This document shows, piece by piece, positions 34,091-42,954 of a DNA stretch of 64,000 bases. The notes under the pieces were generated by a model that was not told the origin of the DNA, made no database searches, and saw only the letters and a program-made list of their open reading frames with translations. Origin of the DNA: Chryseobacterium sp. OSA05B. Lineage in GTDB: Bacteria; Bacteroidota; Bacteroidia; Flavobacteriales; Weeksellaceae. The number at the start of each line of letters is the position of its first letter. Within the stretch, counting starts at the first letter, position 1. Made by a program: the position numbers and the translations under genes. Location of the stretch: assembly GCF_019970065.1 (NCBI RefSeq), contig NZ_JAHXYH010000003.1, positions 372,001-436,000 of the forward strand. Reading direction: 5' to 3'.

Positions 34091-34510
34091 ATGTATTCAA
34101 TATCAAAAAAAATAACAATTGGCCAGCAGGCCCTTATCGCAAAGAATTTTTTCAGCAATGATGAAATTATTCCGGCTGCCGTAACGACATTCACCTGTTG
34201 TCAATGCGGCAATGCCAATACCATTACAATAAAGCCTTACGAATCAGGATTTCCGATCTTTCAGATTTATAATGAGGATAAAGTGCTATCTAAAACAGAA
34301 TTATTCGAAAATAAAATAGTAACGAAAACTTCAGAAAGAATGATTCATTTTGGAGAATTAACGGTAGCTGATTTGCCGACCTTATATTTCGGAACTCAAT
34401 GTGAATCATGCCACTCAAAGTACATTTGCGTATTCAGCTACGGGGAAAAGCAACCGGGGCTGACCCTATTAAATATCTCAGGGGTCTGGAAATATGAGGA
34501 TTCGGAATAA
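34091..34510 (+). CDS. Zinc-ribbon-like protein downstream of TNT lipoprotein; candidate immunity protein
   Basis: 139-residue soluble protein without a signal peptide. Two CxxC pairs (Cys36/Cys39 in CCQCGNAN; Cys104/Cys107 in CESCHSK) should bind zinc, on either side of a strand-rich middle. The family is not recognised. It begins 9 bp after the TNT gene and is surely co-transcribed. Small cytosolic proteins in this position often neutralise the adjacent toxin, so immunity is a reasonable but unproven role. Confidence 0.7.
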   Translation: MYSISKKITIGQQALIAKNFFSNDEIIPAAVTTFTCCQCGNANTITIKPYESGFPIFQIYNEDKVLSKTELFENKIVTKTSERMIHFGELTVADLPTLYFGTQCESCHSKYICVFSYGEKQPGLTLLNISGVWKYEDSE

Positions 34511-34574
34511 TTTATTTGAATACAGTACATAAACTTTCTTCTTGAATACTTTAATTCAGAAAATCATTCATAAC

Positions 34575-34605
34575 AAATCCACAGTTTTCAGGCTGTGGAT
34601 TTTTC
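34575..34605 (+). terminator. Terminator after TNT/zinc-ribbon pair
   Basis: AAATCCACAG / CTGTGGATTT (10-bp perfect stem), followed by TTTT-type run. Confidence 0.82.
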
Positions 34606-34662
34606 ATGGACCTATGAACCACAATATGCAGTCTCCATTACAAATTTTCCAAAATCGTTTTC

Positions 34663-34670
34663 TATCTTTG
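34663..34670 (+). promoter_or_regulatory. -7 box of MazG-like gene
   Basis: TATCTTTG, 18 bp before the ATG. Confidence 0.5.
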
Positions 34671-34688
34671 CTGTAAATAATAAAATTC

Positions 34689-35156
34689 ATGGATAAAATT
34701 GACAGTCTGAACCAAGTTGCAGAATTCCACACCACTTTTAAAGCCCCTATTTTAGATACACCACAGATCCCTTCTCAGGAAAGATGTAACCTCAGAGTTG
34801 AACTTTTGCAGGAAGAATTAAATGAACTGAAGCAGGCTATTGCTGACAATGATATCGTAGAAATTGCTGATGCCCTGTGTGATCTTCAGTATGTATTAAG
34901 CGGTGCTGTCCTTGAATTCGGACTTGGCAGTAAATTTGTAGAGCTATTCAACGAAGTACAGCGTTCCAATATGTCTAAAGCTTGCGATAATGAAGAACAG
35001 GCAGAGGAAACTGTAGCATTCTATAAAGAAAAAGGAGTAGAATCTTTTTATGAAAAATCAGGAGAGAAATTTAATGTCTACAGAAAAGCAGATCATAAAG
35101 TTCTTAAGAATAAGTACTACTCCCCTGCAGATTTAAAAACAATTATCGAAAAATAA
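34689..35156 (+). CDS. MazG-like nucleotide pyrophosphohydrolase
   Basis: 155 residues. All-alpha NTP pyrophosphatase fold of the phosphoribosyl-ATP-pyrophosphohydrolase-like branch. The metal-binding pattern is visible: LLQEELNELKQAI and DIVEIADALCDLQYVL, giving the ExxE...D set. Likely a house-cleaning enzyme removing abnormal nucleotides. The stop is 1 bp before the start of the thioredoxin-like gene, so the four genes 34689-36527 form an operon. Confidence 0.88.
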   Translation: MDKIDSLNQVAEFHTTFKAPILDTPQIPSQERCNLRVELLQEELNELKQAIADNDIVEIADALCDLQYVLSGAVLEFGLGSKFVELFNEVQRSNMSKACDNEEQAEETVAFYKEKGVESFYEKSGEKFNVYRKADHKVLKNKYYSPADLKTIIEK

Positions 35157-35157
35157 T

Positions 35158-35724
35158 ATGAAAAAATTTATTGCCCATATTGTTGCCGTTTCAGGTCTTT
35201 TTCTGGCTTCGCAGCAGTTCAGCGCCCAAAAAGTGGTGATGAACCGTGAAGTAGAGACTCAGAATGACGGTAAAATGCTTTTAGGAAACCAATTTAAAGA
35301 ACAGTTCTTAAAAGCTCCCTATGCAGACTGGTATGTGAAAGAGCATGACGAATATGCTATCGACCAGAAAGCTGTGGATCAACTTAGAAAAGCCAAATTC
35401 AATAGCTATTCACTGGTTGTTTTCATGGGAACCTGGTGTGAGGACAGCCACAGAGATTTCCCAAGACTGATGAAAATCCTGGAAGAATTGAAATATCCTG
35501 ATAATAAAGTCACAATCATTGCGGTGAACCGTAAAAAAGAATCTCCCACCGGAGATGAAGTACGTTACAATATTCAGAAGGTTCCGACTATTATCGTAGA
35601 AAAATATGGTAAGGAGATCGGAAGAATCATAGAAATGCCTACCTCCGGATATATCGAAAGAGACCTGGTTGAAATTGTGAAAAAAGACGACAGTTCTGTA
35701 ATCAAAGAAATCTTTGGCAAATAG
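35158..35724 (+). CDS. Secreted thioredoxin-like protein with a single active-site cysteine
   Basis: 188 residues with a Sec signal (about 1-23, ending QFSAQ), so periplasmic. Thioredoxin fold: VVFMGTWCEDSHRDFPRL, where the usual CxxC is replaced by WCEDS (one Cys), then the cis-Pro segment KVPTIIV. Without a second Cys it is unlikely to be a classical dithiol oxidoreductase; it may bind or reduce by a monothiol route. The stop TAG shares its G with the GTG start of the next gene. Confidence 0.87.
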   Translation: MKKFIAHIVAVSGLFLASQQFSAQKVVMNREVETQNDGKMLLGNQFKEQFLKAPYADWYVKEHDEYAIDQKAVDQLRKAKFNSYSLVVFMGTWCEDSHRDFPRLMKILEELKYPDNKVTIIAVNRKKESPTGDEVRYNIQKVPTIIVEKYGKEIGRIIEMPTSGYIERDLVEIVKKDDSSVIKEIFGK

Positions 35725-36332
35725 TGTTGAGAAATTACAAAATAATTATATCATTCGCAGCGGGAATTCTCGTTATGCTGATCCTGTTCTTCGGGCTTAA
35801 ATCATGTTTTAATCTAAGCGAAAAGACGGAGAAGTCAGATTACTATATCCTGACCAACCAGATTTCCAAGATGAATAAAATGGTCGTCATGGAGCAGGAT
35901 ATCTCCAGCATGCAGAAAACGAAAATGGGCTATGAAGTGTTTGGAAAAGAAGTTTCAAACAACAGCATTATTACGTACACCAAAACCAATGCGCAGGTTT
36001 CTTATGATCTTAATAAAATGAAGATCGAAGTAGATTCCATCAACAAGAAACTGGTGATTACGGCACTTCCTGATGCAGACATCAGAATTACGCCAAGCGT
36101 TGAGATTCAGTCGCTGGATGATTCTTTCTTCAACAGAATTTCGGAAAAGGACATTAAAAATGTGACCCAGAAAGCAAAGGAAACCGCCATTAATTCTGTT
36201 AATCAGAACCAGCTGAGAACTGAAGGGCGCAAACAATTAATGGAAAATCTTAATAATATTTTCGTTTTGGCAAAAGCTTTGAATTATACTATAGAAGATG
36301 AAACCGGCAAGCTCGGTGTTTTAGGACTCTAA
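35724..36332 (+). CDS. DUF4230 membrane-anchored protein
   Basis: 202 residues. One N-terminal membrane helix (about 8-27) anchors a soluble domain of the DUF4230 family (ISKMNKMVVMEQDISSM..., KETAINSVNQNQLRTEGRKQLMENLNNIF). The start is GTG 35724, overlapping the previous stop by one base (TAGTG), with TTG as the next codon. The function is unknown. The tight overlap implies translational coupling with the thioredoxin-like protein. Confidence 0.85.
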   Translation: MLRNYKIIISFAAGILVMLILFFGLKSCFNLSEKTEKSDYYILTNQISKMNKMVVMEQDISSMQKTKMGYEVFGKEVSNNSIITYTKTNAQVSYDLNKMKIEVDSINKKLVITALPDADIRITPSVEIQSLDDSFFNRISEKDIKNVTQKAKETAINSVNQNQLRTEGRKQLMENLNNIFVLAKALNYTIEDETGKLGVLGL

Positions 36333-36344
36333 AAATTTAAAGCT

Positions 36345-36527
36345 ATGAATTCAGAAGACAACAAAAAGAAGGAATCTGCCAATTCAGCAGAAACGAAAAA
36401 ACAGAATGAGGATTTTCAAAATATTCCTGCTTCCTCAGAGAAAAGCAATCCACCTGATATTGACAAAGAAGATGTTCAGAAATCCTCCAAAAACAAATCG
36501 GGAAAAACGGATAATACTAAAAAATAA
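36345..36527 (+). CDS. Small hydrophilic protein of unknown function
   Basis: 60 residues, almost entirely Lys/Glu/Asp/Ser/Asn, with no hydrophobic core, so it is intrinsically disordered. It starts 12 bp after the DUF4230 gene and ends just before a terminator, consistent with being the last gene of the operon. No family is recognised. Composition bias alone could yield such a frame, but position and terminator favour a real gene. Confidence 0.6.
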   Translation: MNSEDNKKKESANSAETKKQNEDFQNIPASSEKSNPPDIDKEDVQKSSKNKSGKTDNTKK

Positions 36528-36530
36528 ACC

Positions 36531-36566
36531 AAAAGGTTCTGCTCGCTTGAGTGGAACCTTTTTTAT
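36531..36566 (+). terminator. Terminator of the MazG-like operon
   Basis: AAAAGGTTC / GAACCTTTT (9-bp perfect stem), followed by a T run. Confidence 0.85.
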
Positions 36567-36589
36567 TAGTAATTAAACCCCTTAGCTAT

Positions 36590-36725
36590 TGAAAATTTTT
36601 AACCATTAAGCCTTATTAAGGTTGTAAGAATCTTAAGGTTTAACTTCGCTTTAAGATGTCCAGATTAAAAAATCATTTGATTTTTTCTTAACTGACCTTA
36701 CAACTTTTGTGACTTTTGTGGTTAA
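36590..36725. repeat. Interspersed intergenic repeat (TTAAG-rich)
   Basis: Contains 'taaccattaagccttattaagg', 'aatcttaaggtttaacttcg', 'aaaaaatcatttgatttttt' and 'acttttgtgacttttgtgg' pieces (each only partly quoted). This kind of text recurs between genes in Chryseobacterium genomes. It has no gene. It separates the MazG-like operon from the convergent leu operon. Confidence 0.4.
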
Positions 36726-36821
36726 AAAAATAAATAGTAAGCAGTCAGAAACAGAAAGATTCCGCTCAAATGAATGAACAGAACCTCTCTTTCTAATCTA
36801 TTATTATATGGACTTAAATGA

Positions 36822-37946
36822 TCATACGATGGTGGATTTTCCGATTTTAATATTCTCGAAATTATAATAGGATTTCTCAGAGTACTTGATATAATCTGCA
36901 ATAAAACTTCCCACTTCACTCGTGGAATAATGCTGCTCCGAATTAAGATCTACTGTCACATACCTATTTTCAATAGCATGCTCTACCGCTCTTCTCAATT
37001 TTTCTGCTGCTTCTGGAAGCTCAAGATAATCAAGCAACATGGCTGTGCTTAAAATAGAAGCTACGGGATTGGCAATACCTTTTCCTTTCGCTTGTGGATA
37101 AGAACCGTGAATAGGTTCAAACAGTGCATTCTCCTCACCTATTGATGCAGAAGGAAGAAGCCCGATAGAACCCCCGATAACACTTGCTTCATCAGAAATA
37201 ATATCCCCGAACATATTTTCTGTCAGAATCACGTCAAACTGTTTCGGATTAAGAACCAGCTGCATCGCTGCATTATCTACAAACATATAATTCAGCTCCA
37301 CATCAGGATATTGTGACGCTATTTTCTGACAGATCTTTCTCCAAAGTCTGGAAGTATCCAAAACATTGGCTTTGTCAATCAATGTCAGTTTTTTCTTTCT
37401 TTTTTCTGCCTCCTTGAAAGCCATATGTGCAATAGGAATAATATCTTCCGTGCTGTATTTACAGACATCGTAGGCATATTTGCCATCGGGATCTGTAAAT
37501 TTTTCACCGAAATAAATTCCGCTCACCAGCTCTCTGAAAATCTGAATATCCGTTCCTTCAATGATCTCTCTTTTTAAAGGGCTCTTGTCAATCAGTGAAG
37601 CATAGGTTTTCAAAGGTCTAATGTTCGCATACAATCCCAGTTCTTTACGGAGTTTCAACAAACCCTGTTCAGGCCTTACTTTAGCTTCAGGATTATTGTC
37701 GAAAAGCGGATCTCCGATAGCTCCAAACAGCACTGCATCAGAATCTTTACAGATCTTCAATGTTTCATCAGGCAGCGGGTTACCTGTTTTAAAAATGGCC
37801 TCAGCACCCATTAATCCATAGGAAAACTGAAAATTACATTTAAAAACCTCCGCTACAGCATCCAGTATTTTAATGCTTTCACCGACTACTTCCGGACCGA
37901 TCCCGTCTCCGGGAAGGACCGCAATTTTAAAATAACTGTTGCTCAT
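36822..37946 (-). CDS. leuB: 3-isopropylmalate dehydrogenase
   Basis: NAD-dependent oxidative decarboxylation of 3-isopropylmalate in leucine synthesis. 374 residues. Motifs: [15 protein letters not shown] at the N-terminus, substrate loop [18 protein letters not shown], metal-site aspartates in [26 protein letters not shown], and [18 protein letters not shown]. Its start overlaps the leuD stop by 20 bp. It is the last gene of leuACDB. Confidence 0.97.
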   Translation of the reverse strand: MSNSYFKIAVLPGDGIGPEVVGESIKILDAVAEVFKCNFQFSYGLMGAEAIFKTGNPLPDETLKICKDSDAVLFGAIGDPLFDNNPEAKVRPEQGLLKLRKELGLYANIRPLKTYASLIDKSPLKREIIEGTDIQIFRELVSGIYFGEKFTDPDGKYAYDVCKYSTEDIIPIAHMAFKEAEKRKKKLTLIDKANVLDTSRLWRKICQKIASQYPDVELNYMFVDNAAMQLVLNPKQFDVILTENMFGDIISDEASVIGGSIGLLPSASIGEENALFEPIHGSYPQAKGKGIANPVASILSTAMLLDYLELPEAAEKLRRAVEHAIENRYVTVDLNSEQHYSTSEVGSFIADYIKYSEKSYYNFENIKIGKSTIV

Positions 37947-38532
37947 ACTTTTGTGTTTTTAGTTCAAACTGTTTTATCGCCTGTTTTTTGCTGATTAAAA
38001 AATCAATATCGTCATAGCCGTTGAGAAGGCATATTTTTTTATAGGAATCAAGTTCAAAAGTTTCTGTCTTTCCGTTAAAGCTGATGGTCTGCTGTTCTAC
38101 GTTTACATCAATTTCGGATTCAGGGTTTTCTGTAGTATTTTTTAAAATTTCCTTTAAAAATTCTTCTGAAACTTTTACAGGAAGAAGTCCGTTATTTAAG
38201 GCATTTCCTTTAAAAATATCCGCAAAATAACTTGATACAATGACTTTGAAGCCATAATCTGTCAAAGACCAGGCGGCATGCTCCCTGCTGCTTCCACAAC
38301 CGAAATTATTTCCGGCAACCAGGATTTCTCCACTGTATTTGGTGTTGTTTAATACAAAATCAGGATTCGGTTCTCCTGTATGCATATTAAGCCTCCAGTC
38401 TCTGAAAAGATTTTCTCCAAAGCCCTTTCTGTCAATGCTTTTCAGGAATCTTGCAGGAATAATCTGATCTGTATCTATATTTTCTGCCGGTAAGGGTACC
38501 GCGCGGGATTTTATACGTTTTAATTTTTGCAT
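37927..38532 (-). CDS. leuD: 3-isopropylmalate dehydratase small subunit
   Basis: Swivel domain partner of LeuC in isomerising 2- to 3-isopropylmalate. 201 residues, with the signature [17 protein letters not shown] and [21 protein letters not shown]. It lies 16 bp after leuC and overlaps leuB by 20 bp. Confidence 0.97.
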   Translation of the reverse strand: MQKLKRIKSRAVPLPAENIDTDQIIPARFLKSIDRKGFGENLFRDWRLNMHTGEPNPDFVLNNTKYSGEILVAGNNFGCGSSREHAAWSLTDYGFKVIVSSYFADIFKGNALNNGLLPVKVSEEFLKEILKNTTENPESEIDVNVEQQTISFNGKTETFELDSYKKICLLNGYDDIDFLISKKQAIKQFELKTQKYEQQLF

Positions 38533-38548
38533 TAGTCTGTCAAATCTT

Positions 38549-39937
38549 TTAGTTTAAGCTCTCAAAAGCTGAAATTCTACCTTCTATCGCTGCTTTGGCT
38601 GCCGTAAGCGGGCTGGCGAGGATCGTTCTTGCTCCCTGTCCCTGTCTGCCTTCGAAATTCCGGTTGGAAGTAGAAACACAATATTCACCTTCCGGAATCT
38701 TATCATCATTCATGGCCAAACACGCTGAACATCCCGGTTGACGGATCTGGAATCCTGCATCATTGAAAATTTTATCCAAACCTTCATCATAGATCTGCTT
38801 AACAACCTGCTGAGAACCCGGAACGATCAGGGCTTTTACACTTTCTGATTTATTTTTTCCTTTAATATACTGAGCGGCAGAGCGGAAATCTTCTATCCTG
38901 GCATTGGTACAGCTTCCGATAAATACATGATGTACTTTAATCCCTGAAACTTCCTGTCCGGCTTTCAGTCCCATATACTGAAGTGCTTTTTCTTCAGATT
39001 CATTCTGTGGCACCGGAATAACTTCATGTACTGAAATTCCCATTCCTGGGTTGGTTCCGTAAGTGATCATCGGAAATATATCTGAGGCATCAAAGGTTAA
39101 TTCTTTATCAAAAACGGCTCCTTCATCGGTTTTCAGCGTTTTCCAATAGCCAAGTTTATCAGTCCATTCCTCACCTTTCGGCGCAAATGTTCTTCCTTTT
39201 ACGTATTCAAATGTTGTTTCATCTGGAGCAATCATTCCGCCTCTGGCTCCCATTTCAATGCTCATATTACAGACGGTCATTCTTCCTTCCATCGACATTT
39301 CTTCGAAAACATTTCCGGCATATTCACAGAAATATCCTGTCCCGCCGTCGGTTCCGATTTTAGAGATAATATACAGAATCACATCTTTTGGCTGAACATG
39401 ATCATTCAGTTTTCCATTGACTGTGATTCTCATAGATTTAGGCTTATTGAGCAACAGACATTGGCTGGCAAAAACCTGCGCCACCTGGCTGGTTCCGATA
39501 CCGAAAGCAATCGCGCCAAATGCACCGTGCGTAGAAGTATGACTGTCTCCGCAAACGATACTCATTCCGGGTTGAGTAATGCCCAGCTCAGGAGCGATAA
39601 TGTGTACGATTCCCTGATACTGGTGCCCCAGTCCGAATAATTCAACATTATTTTTTTTACAATTCTCTGTAAGTTGCTCTACCTGGTTTCTGGATAATTC
39701 ATCCCGGATAGGCTGCTCCTGATTCAGAGTCGGAACATTGTGATCTGCCGTAGCTACGATCTGTTTGGGTCTGAAAACTTCAAGATTTCTAGCTTCCAGT
39801 TCTGCAAAAGCCTGAGGGCTGGTTACCTCATGGATCAGATGTTTGTCTATATAAATGATTTGAGGTCCGTCGGGGACCGTTTCTACAACGTGAGCATCCC
39901 AAACTTTATCAAAAAGTGTCTTTCTATTATTATCCAT
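38549..39937 (-). CDS. leuC: 3-isopropylmalate dehydratase large subunit
   Basis: [4Fe-4S] aconitase-family subunit. 462 residues from ATG 39937 ([18 protein letters not shown]); an earlier in-frame codon at 39955 adds a non-conserved MILILN and is rejected. Cluster ligands are in the typical positions: [35 protein letters not shown] and GCSACLAMN. It forms a complex with LeuD. Confidence 0.97.
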   Translation of the reverse strand: MDNNRKTLFDKVWDAHVVETVPDGPQIIYIDKHLIHEVTSPQAFAELEARNLEVFRPKQIVATADHNVPTLNQEQPIRDELSRNQVEQLTENCKKNNVELFGLGHQYQGIVHIIAPELGITQPGMSIVCGDSHTSTHGAFGAIAFGIGTSQVAQVFASQCLLLNKPKSMRITVNGKLNDHVQPKDVILYIISKIGTDGGTGYFCEYAGNVFEEMSMEGRMTVCNMSIEMGARGGMIAPDETTFEYVKGRTFAPKGEEWTDKLGYWKTLKTDEGAVFDKELTFDASDIFPMITYGTNPGMGISVHEVIPVPQNESEEKALQYMGLKAGQEVSGIKVHHVFIGSCTNARIEDFRSAAQYIKGKNKSESVKALIVPGSQQVVKQIYDEGLDKIFNDAGFQIRQPGCSACLAMNDDKIPEGEYCVSTSNRNFEGRQGQGARTILASPLTAAKAAIEGRISAFESLN

Positions 39938-39958
39938 ATTCAATATTAAAATCAATCC

Positions 39959-41122
39959 CTATACTATTTTACGGCTGCAGACTTCCATGATCATGTACAG
40001 ATCATCGTTTTTCACTTCTTTTTTAAGATCAGCAACCTTTAAAAACTCCTGATACAAGAAATCAAGTTCGTTTTTAGTGATATCGAAGCCAATATGTTTA
40101 AAACGATACGCTAATGCTGAACGACCGCTTCTCGCGGTAAGAATAATCGACGAAGCATTCACTCCCACTTCTGCAGGATCTATGATTTCATAAGTTTCCC
40201 TGTTTTTAATCACTCCATCCTGATGAATTCCAGAACTGTGGGCAAAAGCATTGGCTCCGACAATAGCTTTATTAGGCTGTACCGGCATTCCCATCAGATC
40301 GGAGACCATGACACTCATCTCATTCAGCATTTTTGAATTGATATCGGTGTGAAAGTTTAAATCCTTATGCTGTTTTAAGATCATCACTACTTCTTCCAAA
40401 GCTGTGTTTCCAGCTCTCTCTCCCAACCCGTTGATGGTGCATTCGATCTGACGGGCTCCATTGACTGCTCCTGCGATGGAATTGGCTGTCGCAAGTCCCA
40501 GATCATTATGGCAATGGCACGAAATGATTGCTTTTTCAATGCCTTTTACATTTTCTTTCAGGTATTTGATTTTCTGACCATATTCTTCCGGGAGACAATA
40601 TCCTGTAGTATCCGGAATATTTAAAACAGTGGCTCCTGCTTTGATCACTTCCTCACAAACTCTTGCGAGATAGGCATTGTCGGTTCTTCCGGCATCTTCT
40701 GCATAAAATTCCACATCTTCTACGTAGCTTTTAGCGTATTTTACAGCTTCAACAGCACGTTCCAGAATATTTTCACGGGTTGAATTGAATTTATACTGAA
40801 TGTGAGAATCAGAAGTCCCGATTCCTGTATGAATTCGTGGCCTTTTAGCATATCTTAATGCTTCTGCGGCTACATCTATGTCTTTTTTGTTGGCTCTTGT
40901 CAATCCGCAGACTTTGGCATTTTTAACGAGCTTTGAAATTTCTGACACCGATTCAAAATCACCCGGACTTGAAATCGGGAAACCAGCTTCTATTACATCA
41001 ATCCCTAGCTTATCGAGCCTTTCTGCTATAATCAGTTTTTGCTTTGTATTCAGTTTACATCCGGGAACCTGTTCCCCATCCCTCAGCGTAGTATCAAAAA
41101 TTTCGATTTTTTCGGAATTCAT
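39959..41122 (-). CDS. leuA: 2-isopropylmalate synthase, short form without regulatory domain
   Basis: First step of leucine synthesis (2-oxoisovalerate plus acetyl-CoA). 387 residues: the TIM-barrel catalytic domain ([46 protein letters not shown]) and the linker subdomain ([13 protein letters not shown]). The C-terminal LeuA allosteric domain of about 120 residues is absent. Feedback inhibition by leucine would therefore differ from the long enzyme. A homocitrate/citramalate-type activity cannot be excluded, but the leuCDB context favours leuA. Confidence 0.93.
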   Translation of the reverse strand: MNSEKIEIFDTTLRDGEQVPGCKLNTKQKLIIAERLDKLGIDVIEAGFPISSPGDFESVSEISKLVKNAKVCGLTRANKKDIDVAAEALRYAKRPRIHTGIGTSDSHIQYKFNSTRENILERAVEAVKYAKSYVEDVEFYAEDAGRTDNAYLARVCEEVIKAGATVLNIPDTTGYCLPEEYGQKIKYLKENVKGIEKAIISCHCHNDLGLATANSIAGAVNGARQIECTINGLGERAGNTALEEVVMILKQHKDLNFHTDINSKMLNEMSVMVSDLMGMPVQPNKAIVGANAFAHSSGIHQDGVIKNRETYEIIDPAEVGVNASSIILTARSGRSALAYRFKHIGFDITKNELDFLYQEFLKVADLKKEVKNDDLYMIMEVCSRKIV

Positions 41123-41148
41123 AATGAAGTTTTTTACTTAATTTTGAT

Positions 41149-41156
41149 CAAAACTA
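41149..41156 (-). promoter_or_regulatory. -7 box of the leu operon
   Basis: TAGTTTTG on the minus strand, 26 bp before the leuA ATG. No leucine-rich leader peptide or terminator hairpin fits in this short gap. Confidence 0.45.
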
Positions 41157-41268
41157 CCGCTTACAATATTTTTACGTTTTCATCTTTTCTGAAAATTACA
41201 ATATTCAACAGCTGACAAAACAACCACATTCATTTAATAATCAATTTATTACATTTTATAAATTTACA

Positions 41269-42813
41269 ATGGCAGAATTGCAGAAAGATTTTTTGTTTGT
41301 CCTGATTAAGTCATTAACTACATCTGAAAAACGTCAGTTCAGACTGTACGTGAACCGTCTCGGAATTAATGTGGATGCCAAATTTCTGCTCCTTTTTTCA
41401 GAACTGGATAAGATGAAGGAATATGATGAGCAGATCATCATAGAGAAAAAAATTTCCACCAAACAGCAGCTTTCCAACCTGAAAGCCCATTTGTACAAAC
41501 AGATTCTTGTGAGCCTACGAATGAACCCAAGTCATCAGAACTACAGGATACAGCTTCGTGAGCAGCTTGACTTTGCGAATATTCTTTACCAGAAAGGGCT
41601 TTATAAACAGGCTTTAAAAATACTGGATAAAACCAAACAGTCTGCCTTGGAGCTGGATGAAAAAAGCATTGCTTCAGAGATCATCAATCTTGAAAAAGTC
41701 ATTGAGTCACAGTTTATTACGAGAAGCATTGAAGGCCGTGCCGAAGAACTGATCGAGCAGTCTACCGAGATCAGCCGACAGAATCATTATGCGACGGAAC
41801 TTTCCAATCTTTCTCTGAAATTATACAGTGAAATGCTGACGTATGGCTATGTAAAAAATGATACAGACCGGGAAAAAGTATTGAACCTGTTCAATGATCA
41901 GATTAAGAAAATTAAACTAGATCAACTGAATTTCACGGAAAAACTTTGGTATTTCAAAGCTCATGTCTGGAAAAACCAGTTACTGCAGGATTACAAATAC
42001 ACGCTGAAATATGCCTATCAGTGGGTAGATCTGTTCCATAAAAAACCGGAGATGATCATCAGTCATCCGGTTTGGTACATCAAAGGAAACACTTATCTGT
42101 TGAAAATCCTTTTCATGTATGGGAATATTGATATTCTGGAAGAACATTTTGAGAATTTCAATACCATGGTGAATTCCCAGAATTTTGCACAGAATGAAAA
42201 TCTGCAGGCACTGATCTTTCTTACCCATTACAATACTTTAATGAACATTCATTTTGTAAAAGGTGAATTTTTTACAGGGACAAAACTTATTCCTGAGATA
42301 GAACTGAAAATGGAAAGGCTTCGGGAAAAAATTGACGAGCACCATTTTATGATCCTTTATCTGAAAATGGCAGCCATGTTTTTCGGAAGCAAAAAGTTTA
42401 AAAAATCCATCGAATATTCCATGAAGGTTGTTGAGTGTAAAGGCAACGTTCAGGAAGATCTTCTATTCCATACAAGGATCTTGATTTTAATGGCAAAATA
42501 CGAATCCGGGAATGATGAAGACTACGATGAATTCATTAATTCTACCCTGAAGTTTGCCCGAAAAATGAAAAAACCGGAAGCCTTTCATTTTGAAAGCATT
42601 CAGTTTTTCAAAAACATCAACAATCTGGTATTAGATCAGCACCAGAAAGCTTTTGAGGCTTTTGATCAAGTGCTTGATGGCTTTTCCAAAAATGAATATT
42701 ACAGGAGATCACTATTTTATATTGATATCCATGGATGGGTGCAGTCTAAAGTGAAAAATGTGGATGTGATTGAGATTATCAAGCAGAAAGTAAAGTATAA
42801 GAGGAAGAGTTAA
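41269..42813 (+). CDS. Large helical (TPR-like) protein of unknown function
   Basis: 514 residues, no signal peptide, all-alpha, with repeat-like helical pairs (for example ANILYQKGLYKQALKILDKTKQSALEL). It fits a conserved Bacteroidota family of cytoplasmic TPR-like proteins with no known role; I do not know a named member. Single gene, 147 bp from the divergent leuA. The 3' end abuts an inverted-repeat element. Confidence 0.82.
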   Translation: MAELQKDFLFVLIKSLTTSEKRQFRLYVNRLGINVDAKFLLLFSELDKMKEYDEQIIIEKKISTKQQLSNLKAHLYKQILVSLRMNPSHQNYRIQLREQLDFANILYQKGLYKQALKILDKTKQSALELDEKSIASEIINLEKVIESQFITRSIEGRAEELIEQSTEISRQNHYATELSNLSLKLYSEMLTYGYVKNDTDREKVLNLFNDQIKKIKLDQLNFTEKLWYFKAHVWKNQLLQDYKYTLKYAYQWVDLFHKKPEMIISHPVWYIKGNTYLLKILFMYGNIDILEEHFENFNTMVNSQNFAQNENLQALIFLTHYNTLMNIHFVKGEFFTGTKLIPEIELKMERLREKIDEHHFMILYLKMAAMFFGSKKFKKSIEYSMKVVECKGNVQEDLLFHTRILILMAKYESGNDEDYDEFINSTLKFARKMKKPEAFHFESIQFFKNINNLVLDQHQKAFEAFDQVLDGFSKNEYYRRSLFYIDIHGWVQSKVKNVDVIEIIKQKVKYKRKS

Positions 42814-42840
42814 AAAACGAGCTTTACCGAAGTGTCATGC

Positions 42841-42939
42841 TTGCTTCGAGTGCCTCAGCCACCAATCGGAATGCCAGTTATTCCGTTGGAATATTCAATT
42901 AAAATTACAGAATAATGGTGGCTAAAGAACTCGAAGCCA
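42841..42939. repeat. Nested inverted-repeat element between convergent genes
   Basis: Outer arms of 24 bp (42841-42864 and 42916-42939) pair with about 20 matches (GCTTCGAGT...AGCCACCA with TGGTGGCT...ACTCGAAGC). Inside lies a smaller hairpin CGGAAT-N7-ATTCCG (42867-42885). It looks like a short non-coding mobile or REP-like element. Confidence 0.6.
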
Positions 42940-42954
42940 CCATCTCCTAATATT

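Noticed and set aside
36267..36282. A TTGGCA-N6-TTGA match with sigma-54 spacing, 60 bp before the 60-residue hydrophilic gene
   Set aside because: It lies inside the DUF4230 gene and is explained by its codons (Leu-Ala-Lys-Ala-Leu-Asn). The downstream gene is better explained as part of the operon.
36722..36919. Minus-strand frame with a hydrophobic end overlapping the leuB 3' end
   Set aside because: Most of it is leuB out of frame, the rest lies in a repeat region, and there is no start codon or promoter for it.
41123..41268. Search for a leucine leader peptide and attenuator ahead of leuA
   Set aside because: No Leu-rich frame and no terminator hairpin are present; the -7 box is only 26 bp from the ATG.
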